Source: Bacteroidetes bacterium RIFCSPLOWO2_12_FULL_35_15 (GTDB lineage: Bacteria; Bacteroidota; Bacteroidia; 2-12-FULL-35-15). Taken from it: 64,000 nucleotides of DNA. Both the position numbers and the translations under genes were made by a program. Positions 38,309 to 47,832 of the stretch are shown piece after piece; position 1 is the first letter of the stretch, and the number at the start of each line of letters is the position of its first letter. The notes under the pieces are model-generated. The model was not told where the DNA came from and ran no database searches. It was given only the letters and a program-made list of their open reading frames with translations. The DNA lies in contig MEPB01000069.1 of NCBI GenBank assembly GCA_001769385.1, positions 28,418 to 92,417 on the forward strand, given 5' to 3'.

Positions 38309-39268
38309 TTATGCTTCTTCATTCACCACACCCATGGCACAGAATTTTTCGATGCGTTGATTTACGCGTTCTTTCGGATCAAGTTTTTCAAGCGTGGTAA
38401 TATGTTTTATAATTTCTGCTTTCACAGTTTTAAAAATTTCTTCGTGATTGGTATGTGCACCACCTAATGGTTCCGGAATAATTCCATCAATCAATTTGTT
38501 TCCGAGCATATCCATTGGTGTTAATTTCAATGCTTCTGCTGCACGTTCTTTATTACTCCAGTTGCGCCACAAAATGGAAGAACAGGATTCGGGTGAAATT
38601 ACCGAATACCAAGTGTTCTCGAGCATTAATACTTTATCGCCAATGGCAATTCCTAATGCTCCACCGGAAGCTCCTTCGCCAATAACAATGCAAATTACAG
38701 GAACTTTTAATTGCGACATTTCTAAAAGATTACGGGCAATTGCTTCACCTTGTCCACGCTCTTCAGCTTCAATACCAGGGAAAGCTCCGGGAGTATCAAT
38801 AAGAGTTACAACAGGTTTGTTGAATTTTTCTGCCAACTTCATTAAGCGCAATGCTTTACGGTATCCTTCAGGATTGGGCATTCCAAAGTTACGTATCTGG
38901 CGCATCTTGGTATTAATTCCTTTTTGCTGGCCAATAAACATAACAGTTTTCCCATCAATGCTTCCAAAACCACCAACCATTGCTTTATCATCCTTTACAG
39001 TACGGTCGCCATGTAGTTCCAAAAATGTATTATCTGTAATTGAATTTATGTAGGCTAAAGTATAGGGTCTGTCAGGATGCCTTGAAACCTGAACGCGTTC
39101 CCAAGGGGTAAGTTTACCATAAATTTCAGCTTGTGCTTGTTTTATTTTTTCTTCAATTTCGGCAGTCGTTTTCGAAACATCCACTTTGCTTTTTTCGCCT
39201 ACTTGTTTTACCTTTTCTAATTGCTCAACTAAATCAGCAATCGGTTTTTCAAAATCTAAATAATTCAT
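38309..39268 (-). CDS. accA: Acetyl-CoA carboxylase carboxyltransferase subunit alpha
   Basis: 319 residues, normal length. N-terminal coiled part [17 protein letters not shown], then [57 protein letters not shown] and [11 protein letters not shown], all hallmarks of AccA. With AccD it transfers the carboxyl group from biotin to acetyl-CoA to form malonyl-CoA, the feedstock for fatty acids and for the KASIII cassette in this window. It is convergent with gldM. Confidence 0.98.
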   Translation of the reverse strand: MNYLDFEKPIADLVEQLEKVKQVGEKSKVDVSKTTAEIEEKIKQAQAEIYGKLTPWERVQVSRHPDRPYTLAYINSITDNTFLELHGDRTVKDDKAMVGGFGSIDGKTVMFIGQQKGINTKMRQIRNFGMPNPEGYRKALRLMKLAEKFNKPVVTLIDTPGAFPGIEAEERGQGEAIARNLLEMSQLKVPVICIVIGEGASGGALGIAIGDKVLMLENTWYSVISPESCSSILWRNWSNKERAAEALKLTPMDMLGNKLIDGIIPEPLGGAHTNHEEIFKTVKAEIIKHITTLEKLDPKERVNQRIEKFCAMGVVNEEA

Positions 39269-39465
39269 TATTTTAAATTTTTATGGGGTGCTAATGTAAT
39301 AAAAAAATATTCGAATTAAGATAGATTTAGACGAATGCTGTTTTTCTGCAAATGACTGAAGCTTTGTAATGATTTATTTAATAAGATTGTTTCAATATTC
39401 TGAATCAGGAAAAAAAATCAAAAAGTTTGAACGAAATAATTTACTTTTAATATCAAATTACATGT

Positions 39466-40290
39466 ATGATCTCTTTTCCTAACGCCAAAATAAATATTGG
39501 ATTAAATATTATTGAAAAACGCGAAGATGGTTTTCATAATATCGAAAGTGTTTTTTATCCTGTCGGATTATGTGATGCCTTGGAAGTAATTGAAAATACT
39601 GATAAAACAGCAGAGCGAATTATTTTTACTTCTTCCGGAATTGAAATTCCGGGTGATGTTTCAGGTAATTTATGTTGTCGGGCATTTCATTTAATTGCTA
39701 AAGAATATTCCTTGCCAAATGTGAAAATTCATTTGCACAAACATATTCCGATAGGTGCAGGTTTGGGTGGTGGTTCCTCTGATGCAGCTTTTTTTATTCG
39801 CTTGCTGAATGAAGAATTTGAATTGGGGTTGGCTTGGGGAGAAATGCATCATTATGCAAAACAATTAGGAAGCGATTGTTCTTTTTTTGTGAGCAATAAG
39901 CCAGCTTTTGTTGAAGGTAAAGGTGATAAGTTCGAATCGATCAAACTGGATCTAAGCGCTTATTACATTGCATTAATTTATCCAAAAATTCATAGTGATA
40001 CTGCAAAAGCATATCGTGGTGCTCAGCCAAAAAAATCCAATAGGTTATTAGAAAATGATGTTTTGAATTTACCAATCGACCAATGGAAAAATACTATTCA
40101 TAATGATTTTGAAGATTCTGTTTTTCAGCAATTTTCCGGACTAAAAAAAATAAAAGAAGAGTTGTATTCACAAGGGGCACTATATGCATCAATGAGTGGA
40201 AGCGGTTCAGCGCTTTATGGGATTTTTAAAAACAAAACAGATTTAAAACAAAAATTCTTGAATGCTTTTGTTTGGGAAGGAGGTTTGTAG
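39466..40290 (+). CDS. ispE: 4-diphosphocytidyl-2-C-methyl-D-erythritol kinase
   Basis: 274 residues. PNAKINIGLNI at the N-terminus and the GHMP loop PIGAGLGGGSSDAA at 95-108 identify it; MSGSGSALYG is the third motif. It phosphorylates CDP-ME in the MEP pathway to isoprenoids, supplying undecaprenyl carriers and quinones. ATG 39466 is chosen because the ATG four bases earlier is in another frame. It is convergent with the LptG-like gene. Confidence 0.96.
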   Translation: MISFPNAKINIGLNIIEKREDGFHNIESVFYPVGLCDALEVIENTDKTAERIIFTSSGIEIPGDVSGNLCCRAFHLIAKEYSLPNVKIHLHKHIPIGAGLGGGSSDAAFFIRLLNEEFELGLAWGEMHHYAKQLGSDCSFFVSNKPAFVEGKGDKFESIKLDLSAYYIALIYPKIHSDTAKAYRGAQPKKSNRLLENDVLNLPIDQWKNTIHNDFEDSVFQQFSGLKKIKEELYSQGALYASMSGSGSALYGIFKNKTDLKQKFLNAFVWEGGL

Positions 40291-40327
40291 AGATTAGAGC
40301 TGACAACTGAAAATCAACAACCAATAA

Positions 40328-41404
40328 TTATTTTTGAGCTTTGCTCAAAAGGAACCAAGCTAAAAAGCTGAATAAAAAATTTGGAATCCAAACAGCAATA
40401 AGTGGAGAAACCAAACCTCCTGCAGCAAAAGTGGTGCTTACCTGCATGAACAAAATAAAGGTGAAACTTATTAAAATTCCTAACCCAATATGCATTCCTA
40501 TTCCACCACGAATTTTTCTACTTGCAATTGAAACACCTATCAATGTTAAAATAAATGTTGCAAAAGGAAAAGCAGTTCGTTTGTATTTTTCTATTTCGGC
40601 AAATTCTATATTATCAGCCCCTTTCAGTTTTTCGGAAGCTATGAATTCATTTAGTTCAAAGTAATCCATTGTGCCTGTGGTGTTATCTTTTCTCCCGAAC
40701 TCTTCTGGTGTAAATGCTAAAACAGTGTCTAAACTTGCACCTTTTCTTATCGATTCATCCATCCCGTTAATGGTACGGATATAAAAATTATTGATCTTCC
40801 AATTGTTTTTTAGGCTATCCCATTTAATATTCTCAGAAATTAATTTGTAATATAATTTTCCTTCAGTGAATTTTTCAATGGAAAATTTATATCCTGTATT
40901 CTCATTTGTATTGTACCGTTCCAGATAAATATAATTATTAGGTGCAATTTGCAAATGGATATTTCTATCGCGGTTGTAAAATTGGTTTTTGATATAAATA
41001 TCTTCAAAGGCAATTTGATTTTTTGTAGCATGAGGTATCACAAAATTATTCAGCAGAAGAGATAATATTGCAATGACTGTGGCTGAAATCATATAAGGCC
41101 GCAGAAGCCTGTTGTAGCTTACTCCACTGCTTAAAATGGCAACGATTTCCATTCGGGTTGCCATTTTTGAAGTAAAAAAGATAACTGCTATAAATGTGAA
41201 AAGAGGGCTAAATAAATTGACAAAAAAAGGAATGAAATTAAAATAATAATCAAAAACAATTGCTTTAAGCGGGGCTTCTTTCGCAACAAAATCATCCAGC
41301 TTCTCCGAAATATCAAAGACAACAACGATCACAATAATGAGAACCATCGACAACAAAAAAGTTCCCAAAAATTTTTTTATGATATATCTGTCTATTATTT
41401 TCAA
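40328..41404 (-). CDS. LptF/LptG family LPS-export permease
   Basis: 358 residues. Three membrane helices at the start (about 12-33, 55-75 and 98-120), a periplasmic beta-jellyroll in the middle, and three helices at the end. MKIIDRYIIKKFLGTF is the usual N-terminus, and EIVAILSSGVSYNRLLRPY is the coupling segment. In the Lpt machine it extracts LPS from the inner membrane together with LptB. It lies downstream of tgt on the same strand, with the heptanucleotide array between; tgt-lptG-like order is common in Bacteroidota. Whether it is LptF or LptG is not decided here. Confidence 0.92.
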   Translation of the reverse strand: MKIIDRYIIKKFLGTFLLSMVLIIVIVVVFDISEKLDDFVAKEAPLKAIVFDYYFNFIPFFVNLFSPLFTFIAVIFFTSKMATRMEIVAILSSGVSYNRLLRPYMISATVIAILSLLLNNFVIPHATKNQIAFEDIYIKNQFYNRDRNIHLQIAPNNYIYLERYNTNENTGYKFSIEKFTEGKLYYKLISENIKWDSLKNNWKINNFYIRTINGMDESIRKGASLDTVLAFTPEEFGRKDNTTGTMDYFELNEFIASEKLKGADNIEFAEIEKYKRTAFPFATFILTLIGVSIASRKIRGGIGMHIGLGILISFTFILFMQVSTTFAAGGLVSPLIAVWIPNFLFSFLAWFLLSKAQK

Positions 41405-41440
41405 ATCCCAATTGCTTATTATTTTTTATAAAACTCCTCC

Positions 41441-41503
41441 CACATCTCACATCTCACACCTCACATCTCACATCCCACATCCCACATCCCACATCTCACA
41501 TCT
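41441..41503. repeat. Nine-unit heptanucleotide tandem array
   Basis: Nine consecutive 7-bp units of CACATCT with variants CACATCC and CACACCT, exactly 63 bp, touching the tgt stop codon (41502-41504). Read on the transcribed strand it gives AGATGTG repeats. Confidence 0.92.
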
Positions 41504-42632
41504 ATAATCTAACCCCTAGTTTTTTTACCATTTTATTTTTCCATTCACGGAATGTTCCTGAAATAATTTGATTCCGCGCTTCGCCCACCAACCACAAATA
41601 AAAAGCCAGATTATGAATGCTCGCTATTTGCGCAGCTAATAATTCCTGAGAATGTACCAAATGACGTAAATATGCTTTTGAATATTCTTTATCAACGTAG
41701 GATGTACCGTTTTCATCCAAAGGCGAAAAATCATTTTTCCATTTTTCGTTCTTCATATTCATTATTCCGTTTTGTGTATATAACAATCCGTGTCGGGCAT
41801 TTCGTGTTGGCATAACACAATCAAACATGTCAATTCCCAGGTCAATACTTTCCAGAATATTTATTGGCGTTCCCACACCCATTAAATAGCGGGGTTTGTC
41901 AGCCGGAAGAATGTTACAAACAACTTCTGTCATTTCATACATATCTTCGGCAGGTTCTCCAACGGATAATCCGCCAATTGCATTTCCTTCCCGGTTTTGA
42001 GAGGCGATAAATTCGGCAGATTTTTCACGTAGATCTCTATACACACTTCCTTGAACAATCGGAAATAGCGTTTGCGAATAACCATATTTCCCTTCTGTTG
42101 CATCAAATCGATTGCAGCAACGTTTTAGCCAGCGATGTGTCATGTCCAGCGATTTTTTTGCATAATCGTATTCGCAAGGATACGGAGTACATTCGTCAAA
42201 AGCCATCATGATATCAGCACCAATCGTACGCTGGGTATCCATTACATTTTCAGGAGAAAAAAAGTGTTTGCTGCCATCAATATGGGAAGTGAATTTTGCC
42301 CCTTCTTCAGTTAACTTGCGTTGATTTGATAAGGAATAAACCTGATACCCACCGCTATCTGTCAATATGGGTTTGTCCCAACCATTAAACTTATGCAAAC
42401 CTCCCGCTTGTTCAATTATTTCAAGTCCCGGGCGCAAATACAAATGATAGGTGTTACCTAAAATAATTTGAGCTTTGATATCATCTTTTAATTCCCGCTG
42501 ATGAACAGCTTTTACCGTGCCGGCTGTTCCTACGGGCATAAAAATGGGTGTTTGGATGATTCCATGGTCAGTTGTAATTTCTCCTGCACGAGCCTTGCTG
42601 TTTGTATCTTTATGTGATATACTAAACTTCAT
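41502..42632 (-). CDS. tgt: tRNA-guanine transglycosylase
   Basis: 376 residues. TPIFMPVGTAGTVKAV, LGNTYHLYLRPG, LTDSGGYQVYSL with the catalytic Asp, and GGLSVGEP are diagnostic; the zinc site near the end shows the CVMPTRNARHG loop followed by the H...AAQIASIHNL region. It exchanges guanine-34 for preQ1 in tRNAs Asp, Asn, His and Tyr. Co-oriented with the LptG-like gene downstream. The expected zinc cysteines appear replaced (YVDKEYSKAYLRHLVHS), which may mean an atypical metal site. Confidence 0.96.
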   Translation of the reverse strand: MKFSISHKDTNSKARAGEITTDHGIIQTPIFMPVGTAGTVKAVHQRELKDDIKAQIILGNTYHLYLRPGLEIIEQAGGLHKFNGWDKPILTDSGGYQVYSLSNQRKLTEEGAKFTSHIDGSKHFFSPENVMDTQRTIGADIMMAFDECTPYPCEYDYAKKSLDMTHRWLKRCCNRFDATEGKYGYSQTLFPIVQGSVYRDLREKSAEFIASQNREGNAIGGLSVGEPAEDMYEMTEVVCNILPADKPRYLMGVGTPINILESIDLGIDMFDCVMPTRNARHGLLYTQNGIMNMKNEKWKNDFSPLDENGTSYVDKEYSKAYLRHLVHSQELLAAQIASIHNLAFYLWLVGEARNQIISGTFREWKNKMVKKLGVRL

Positions 42633-42665
42633 ATTAAAATAGTAAAATAAATAAATTTGATTGGT

Positions 42666-42683
42666 TTGGGCTTAGCCTAAATT
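42666..42683. repeat. Near-palindrome TTGGGCTnAGCCTAAATT, copy 2
   Basis: Same orientation as copy 1 at 31985; lies just upstream of tgt. Confidence 0.6.
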
Positions 42684-42920
42684 CTTTAATAACCTTTCCT
42701 TATTCCCTTTCCTCAGATTGTTAATTACTTTGTTTAAATTCTGACAAAGATAATAGATTACCATCGAACAGTTAAATCTATTTTTGTAAAGGAATGAAAA
42801 CCGAAATCGAACGAAGCTGCGAATTTAGAAGTGCATGAAATAAAATAATTATTTAATTCTTCTCCATTTGATGTTCGAGTATATTTGTTTCGTTTTTTAG
42901 TATTAATATTTTAATGATAC

Positions 42921-44054
42921 ATGAATTTTTCAGGATTTACAACTCTTTCTTTCGGATTATTATTTTTTATTCTCTATGGATTCGCTTTGTTGGTGCAGCT
43001 TTGGTATTATTTAGGATACTTCAGCCGCTTGGCATTTTATAAAAAAAGTGAATTGCCGTCAAACACTCCTCCTGTGTCAATAATCATTTGTGCCCGTAAC
43101 GAAGATCATAACATCGTTGAGTTCTTACCACATATTTTTGAACAGGAATATCCTGAGTTCGAAGTGGTAGTAGTTAACGATTGTTCTTTTGATAACACCG
43201 GAGATATTTTAAAAGAGTTTGCAAAAAAACATTCGAATTTAAAAATTGTTACCATCAAGCAGGATGATTATTATTCCCACGGAAAAAAAGTAGCATTAAT
43301 GGTGGGAATAAAAGGAGCAACACATGAACACCTTTTGCTAACAGATGCAGATTGTAAACCGAATAGTAAAGATTGGGTACATAATATGATGCAACATTTT
43401 ACAACTGAAACAGAAATTGTTTTAGGGTATGGTGGATATGAAAAACAAACCGGGTTTTTAAATAAAATTATCCGTTTTGATACGTTTATGATCGCTTTAA
43501 ATTTTTTGTCCTTTGCTTTGGCTGGAAAAACATATATGGGAACCGGCAGAAATTTAGCATATAAAAAATCATTGTTCTTTAAAATGAAAGGTTTTGCATC
43601 GCATTATCATATACAATCGGGTGATGACGATCTGTTTGTGAATGAAGCAGCTACAAAACAAAATTCTAAAATAGAAATAAGCATTGATAGCCATACTGTT
43701 TCAAGGGTAAAGAAAACGTATAAAGATTGGTTTCGTCAAAAACGCAGGCATGTTACCACATTTAAACATTATAATGCTGCGAGTAAGTTTCGCTTAGGAA
43801 TGATAAGCTTTAGCCAGTATTTGTTTTTTGTATCTTTTGTAGCTTTAATGATTCTACAATTCAATTTGATTTTAGTTCTGTTGCTTTTTTTATTACGATT
43901 GTCAATTCAATTGATTATCTTTAATAAATCAATGAAACAATTAGCGGAAAAAGATTTATTAGTAATTTCGCCATTAATTGAGCTAATGCTTCTTGTGATT
44001 TATCCAATGATCGCATTATCGAATTTGACCAGGAAAAAAAATAATTGGAAATAG
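42921..44054 (+). CDS. Family 2 glycosyltransferase, membrane bound
   Basis: 377 residues. A first membrane helix (about 8-30) is followed by a GT-A domain with PVSIIICARNE, VVNDCSFDNT, LTDADCKP (DxD) and SGDDDLFVNEAA, then QKRRHVTTFKHY (QxxRW-like), and two to three helices at the end. This is the layout of processive or polyprenyl-linked GT2 enzymes such as poly-GlcNAc synthases. The sigma factor gene follows by 32 bp on the same strand, so both may be co-transcribed. The product is not known. Confidence 0.88.
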   Translation: MNFSGFTTLSFGLLFFILYGFALLVQLWYYLGYFSRLAFYKKSELPSNTPPVSIIICARNEDHNIVEFLPHIFEQEYPEFEVVVVNDCSFDNTGDILKEFAKKHSNLKIVTIKQDDYYSHGKKVALMVGIKGATHEHLLLTDADCKPNSKDWVHNMMQHFTTETEIVLGYGGYEKQTGFLNKIIRFDTFMIALNFLSFALAGKTYMGTGRNLAYKKSLFFKMKGFASHYHIQSGDDDLFVNEAATKQNSKIEISIDSHTVSRVKKTYKDWFRQKRRHVTTFKHYNAASKFRLGMISFSQYLFFVSFVALMILQFNLILVLLLFLLRLSIQLIIFNKSMKQLAEKDLLVISPLIELMLLVIYPMIALSNLTRKKNNWK

Positions 44055-44086
44055 TCAGCCAAATAAAAGAATAAACAATTGCATTA

Positions 44087-44704
44087 ATGGATGAGTTAGA
44101 ATTTGATTCCAATCTTTCTGAAAAAGGAGTTTACGATTATAAATTAATTCGTCTGGCTCTTGATAATAGCGACCAGAAAGCGTATGCTGAACTGATGGGG
44201 CGTTATCGTGATTCCGTATATTTTATGCTGCTTAAAATGGTAAACAATAAGGATGATGCCGATGACCTTACCATTGAAGCATTCGGAAAAGCATTCAAAC
44301 GTTTAAGTCAATACACGCCTACTTACGCATTTAGCACCTGGTTGTTTAAAATAGCATCCAATAATTGTATTGATTTTATCCGCAGAAAAAAGATGAATAC
44401 ATTTTCTATTGATAAAACAATTGAAAATGATGAAGGCGGAGAAATGAGCATGAACATTAAAGCAGACGGACTTAATCCGGAAGAGCACATGGTGAAAAAG
44501 CAGAAGGTAAAACTGATGCGCGAAATTGTGGAAAAGTTAAAACCCCGTTACCGTGTGTTGGTTGAATTGCGTTATTTTGATGAATTATCTTACGAAGAAA
44601 TTTCCGATAAGCTTGAATTGCCGCTTGGAACAGTAAAAGCACAGTTATTCAGAGCACGTGAGTTTCTCGCAAACATCATGAAAAATTCCGAAGGCAAAAT
44701 TTAG
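44087..44704 (+). CDS. RNA polymerase sigma-70 factor, ECF type
   Basis: 205 residues. Region 2 is seen in AYAELMGRYRDSVYFMLLKMVNNKDDADDL ... and STWLFKIASNNCIDFIRRKK; region 4 in YRVLVELRYFDELSYEEISDKL with GTVKAQLFRAREFL. There is no region 3 or anti-sigma gene beside it, so regulation may be by transcription or by an unlinked partner. The preceding gene is a glycosyltransferase, so it may respond to envelope state; this is inference. Confidence 0.93.
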   Translation: MDELEFDSNLSEKGVYDYKLIRLALDNSDQKAYAELMGRYRDSVYFMLLKMVNNKDDADDLTIEAFGKAFKRLSQYTPTYAFSTWLFKIASNNCIDFIRRKKMNTFSIDKTIENDEGGEMSMNIKADGLNPEEHMVKKQKVKLMREIVEKLKPRYRVLVELRYFDELSYEEISDKLELPLGTVKAQLFRAREFLANIMKNSEGKI

Positions 44705-44764
44705 TTGTGAGTTTAATTTGTTTGTTCATTCGGAAAAGGGATTGGTTAAATAAGTTAATTATGA

Positions 44765-44782
44765 AATTTAGGCTGAGCCCAA
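44765..44782. repeat. Near-palindrome, copy 3 (inverted)
   Basis: Reverse complement reads TTGGGCTCAGCCTAAATT, matching the copies at 31985 and 42666. Confidence 0.6.
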
Positions 44783-44811
44783 TTTAACTCAATTAACCTA
44801 ATTAACTTTTT

Positions 44812-45441
44812 ATGTCAAACATTTCTATTATCCTCAAATACTTTCCGAACATAACCAAAACGCAGCAAGAACAATTTGCGGCATTGCAAGATTTATTCAC
44901 TTTTTGGAATGCTCAAATAAATGTTATTTCCCGTAAAGATATTGATCTGTTATACGAACGTCATGTATTACATTCATTAGGAATTGCAAAAGTGATTCAA
45001 TTTAATCCGAAAACAAATGTTATGGATATTGGTTGTGGTGGGGGATTTCCTGGTATCCCGCTGGCAATAATTTTTCCTGAAACAAATTTTTATTTAGTGG
45101 ATTCTATCGGTAAAAAAATTAAAGTAGTGAATGAAGTTGCTCTTGCGCTTGGATTAAAAAATGTAAAAGCTGACCATATACGTGCCGAAGAAGTAAAAGA
45201 AAAGTTTGAATTTATTATCAGTCGTGCTGTTACCGAATTCCCTGTTTTCTATCGTTGGGTACAAAACAAGATCAGCAAAAATCAATTCAATAGTTTGCCG
45301 AATGGAATACTTTATTTAAAAGGTGGCGATCTTACCGAAGAGTTTAAAGATTTTAAAAAACGCGTTGTATTTTATGATTTGAAAGATTACTTCAGCGAAG
45401 AGTTTTTTGAAACAAAGAAGGTCGTTTATTTACCAATGTAA
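44812..45441 (+). CDS. rsmG: 16S rRNA m7G527 methyltransferase RsmG
   Basis: 209 residues, typical length. NVISRKDIDLLYERHVLHSL and VMDIGCGGGFPGIPLAI (SAM loop) are diagnostic, followed by FYLVDSIGKKIKVV and ISRAVTEF. It methylates G527 of 16S rRNA; loss gives low-level streptomycin resistance in other bacteria. It is convergent with the ABC transporter gene with no bases between the ends. Confidence 0.97.
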   Translation: MSNISIILKYFPNITKTQQEQFAALQDLFTFWNAQINVISRKDIDLLYERHVLHSLGIAKVIQFNPKTNVMDIGCGGGFPGIPLAIIFPETNFYLVDSIGKKIKVVNEVALALGLKNVKADHIRAEEVKEKFEFIISRAVTEFPVFYRWVQNKISKNQFNSLPNGILYLKGGDLTEEFKDFKKRVVFYDLKDYFSEEFFETKKVVYLPM

Positions 45442-47235
45442 TTAAGCTAACTGCATCTGCAAATTACTCAAGCTCCTATACATTCCGTTTTCCAATTGCA
45501 TCAATTCTTCATGTGTTCCGCTTTCGCGAACAGCTCCTTTATCAATTACCACGATCTTATTTGCTTTACGAATAGTTGAAAGCCGATGTGCGATCACAAA
45601 GGAGGTTCGTCCAACCATCAGTTTATCCAATGCTTCCTGCACCACTCTTTCGGATTCTGAGTCGAGTGAACTGGTAGCTTCATCTAAAATTAAAATGCTT
45701 GGGTCTTTTAAAACCGCGCGGGCTATGGCGATACGCTGACGTTGTCCACCCGAAAGTTTAATCCCTCTTTCTCCAACAATGGTCTCAAATTCTTCCGGAA
45801 ACGTATCGATAAATTCAAGGGCATTTGCTTTACGGGCTGCTTCCACAATTTCTGCTTTGGTAGCACTTGGTTTACCATAAGCAATATTTTCTTTGATAGT
45901 GCCTCCAAATAAAAGCACATCTTGCGGAACAATGGCCATGTTGTTACGAAGCTCCGTTAAAGAATAACTCTTGGCATCTTTTTCATCAATGAACAAGGTG
46001 CCTTTTTCAGGATCATAAAAACGAAGTAATAATCCAATTAATGTGGATTTTCCGGAGCCGCTAGGGCCCACAATGGCAATTGTTTCACCTTTATTGGCTG
46101 TAAGCGTAATGTTTTTTAAAACTTGAATTTCTTTTCTGGAAGGGTAGGTAAAAGCCACTTCTTCGAAACGTACATTGCCTTCCACGCGCCTGAGGTTGTC
46201 GTGAGCCGCAGTTATATCAAGAGGTTCCGGGTGTTCATCTAAGATTTCAAAAACCCGTTCAACGGAACCAATCGCTTTTTGAATTTGTGCATACAATTCG
46301 GCAATGCCACCAAACGAAGCACCAACAAATGCGGAATAAAGAATAAATGAAATAAGGTCGCCAATCAGTAATTGATTTTTAGAAGCTAAAAAAACTCCGT
46401 ACCAGATAACTGCTACAATAGAACCGAACAAGCAAAAGATAATAAAGGAGGCAAATCCGCCACGGTATTTACCACCTTTAATTGCATTTTTTACAATTTC
46501 TTCTGTACTTATTTTGTAACGTGCATTTTCAAAAAATTCGTTTGCAAATGCTTTTACATTGGTGATCCCTTGCAATGTTTCTTCAATAACGGTGTTAGAT
46601 ATTGCAATTTTCTCCTGCACATCTTTTGATGTTTTTCTGATAAACCTGCCGAATATAACTGCCGCAATTGCTACAACAGGAACAATTGCAAGCATCATCA
46701 GTGTAAGCTTAGGAGAAATATATAAAAGCAAAATAATCCCTCCTACCACCAATATAAACTGCCTTAAAAATTCAGCAATGGTTGTTGTCAGGGTGTCCTG
46801 AATTTGAGAAATATCGGCCGACATGCGACTATTCAGGTCTCCAACGCGCTGCTGGACAAAAAAGCTCATCGGGAGCTGTATCAGGTGAGCATAAACCGCC
46901 TGGCGTAACGTAGCTAATGTGTTTTCGGTATAATTCACGAATAAATAGATTCGGAAATAAGAGAAAACCGATTGTAAGCTAAGTACAATTATTAAATAGA
47001 TGCCAATATCGTTGATCTGTGAAAAGTCCTTTTTTTCAATCGTTTTTACCAATCCACCAAGCATCATCGGGAATAAAAGGGCTGTTCCTCCGGTTAGAAG
47101 TAAAAAAAACAATCCCAAATAGAGCTTCCATTTATGTTTTCCCGTGTATTGAAAAACGCGTAATGCTTTCTTCAATGACGTTTTATTGATCTTTGCTTTT
47201 GGTAAATCCTCTGTCTCTTTAACTTTTCTGGCCAT
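45442..47235 (-). CDS. ABC exporter, fused permease and ATPase (MsbA-like)
   Basis: 597 residues. Six membrane helices in the first ~330 residues, then an ATPase domain with IVGPSGSGKST (Walker A), LSGGQRQR (signature), ILILDEATSSLDS (Walker B) and the AHRLST switch. The half-transporter would work as a dimer, flipping lipids or exporting drugs. It has its own promoter box and faces rsmG. The precise cargo cannot be told; MsbA-type lipid A flipping is one option. Confidence 0.93.
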   Translation of the reverse strand: MARKVKETEDLPKAKINKTSLKKALRVFQYTGKHKWKLYLGLFFLLLTGGTALLFPMMLGGLVKTIEKKDFSQINDIGIYLIIVLSLQSVFSYFRIYLFVNYTENTLATLRQAVYAHLIQLPMSFFVQQRVGDLNSRMSADISQIQDTLTTTIAEFLRQFILVVGGIILLLYISPKLTLMMLAIVPVVAIAAVIFGRFIRKTSKDVQEKIAISNTVIEETLQGITNVKAFANEFFENARYKISTEEIVKNAIKGGKYRGGFASFIIFCLFGSIVAVIWYGVFLASKNQLLIGDLISFILYSAFVGASFGGIAELYAQIQKAIGSVERVFEILDEHPEPLDITAAHDNLRRVEGNVRFEEVAFTYPSRKEIQVLKNITLTANKGETIAIVGPSGSGKSTLIGLLLRFYDPEKGTLFIDEKDAKSYSLTELRNNMAIVPQDVLLFGGTIKENIAYGKPSATKAEIVEAARKANALEFIDTFPEEFETIVGERGIKLSGGQRQRIAIARAVLKDPSILILDEATSSLDSESERVVQEALDKLMVGRTSFVIAHRLSTIRKANKIVVIDKGAVRESGTHEELMQLENGMYRSLSNLQMQLA

Positions 47236-47254
47236 TTAGTAAATAAATAAGCTG

Positions 47255-47262
47255 CAAAGTTA
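47255..47262 (-). promoter_or_regulatory. Promoter -7 box for the ABC exporter
   Basis: Minus strand TAACTTTG, a TAnnTTTG match 20 bp before the ATG. Confidence 0.5.
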
Positions 47263-47314
47263 TTGTTTTTTTAGCCTTAATTTTGCTTTGTTTTAGTAAG
47301 AACCAAAGAAAAAA

Positions 47315-47344
47315 GTTGTAGAATTGAAAAAAATTCTATCTTTG
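47315..47344 (+). promoter_or_regulatory. rpmH promoter
   Basis: GTTG at 47315-47318 (-33), an 18-bp spacer and TATCTTTG at 47337-47344 (-7) form a Bacteroidota promoter. The leader to the rpmH ATG is about 70 bases. Confidence 0.7.
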
Positions 47345-47418
47345 CAGTCCTAATTTAAGAAAACAGAATATTAATTAGTCCTTCCTTAAGAGGAAGAACA
47401 CAAAACATAAGTAAAATA

Positions 47419-47580
47419 ATGAAAGCATTACGTACCTACCAGCCATCGAGAAAAAAGAGAACAAACAAACACGGTTTCCGTGAAAGAATGGCATCTGCAA
47501 ATGGCCGTAGAGTATTAGCATCCCGCAGAGCTAAAGGAAGAAAGAAATTAACTGTTTCTGACGAAAAAACTCATAAATAA
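47419..47580 (+). CDS. rpmH: 50S ribosomal protein L34
   Basis: 53 residues. The start [19 protein letters not shown], then [26 protein letters not shown], is the classic L34 pattern, very basic, with a short C-terminal extension TVSDEKTHK typical of Bacteroidota. It binds 23S rRNA in the large subunit. In many bacteria rpmH sits beside dnaA or rnpA; here neither is adjacent. It has its own promoter and terminator. Confidence 0.98.
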   Translation: MKALRTYQPSRKKRTNKHGFRERMASANGRRVLASRRAKGRKKLTVSDEKTHK

Positions 47581-47621
47581 ACTCAATTTGGGAATTTGTC
47601 AATTTGAAAATTAGATAATTA

Positions 47622-47651
47622 AATGCTTCTCGTAAGAGAAGCATTTTTTTT
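47622..47651 (+). terminator. rpmH terminator
   Basis: AATGCTTCTC-GTAA-GAGAAGCATT followed by seven or more Ts. Confidence 0.93.
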
Positions 47652-47832
47652 GCTCAAATATGTTGAAAACCTATTATAAAAATTCAAAACAAAAACACTC
47701 GAAAAACAATAATTTCGTAATCATTTTCATTTCTCGACTTCGCTCGAAATGACAAGAATGTGTGGATCGAAATGATTTGACTAAAGAGTATTTTACCAAT
47801 TAAAAATGAACCAATCAACTAATTAACCATCT

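Noticed and set aside
47722..47757. tctcgacttcgctcgaaatgac before carB as a carB operator
   Set aside because: The same kind of motif occurs in other intergenic regions of the window, so it is more likely a dispersed repeat.
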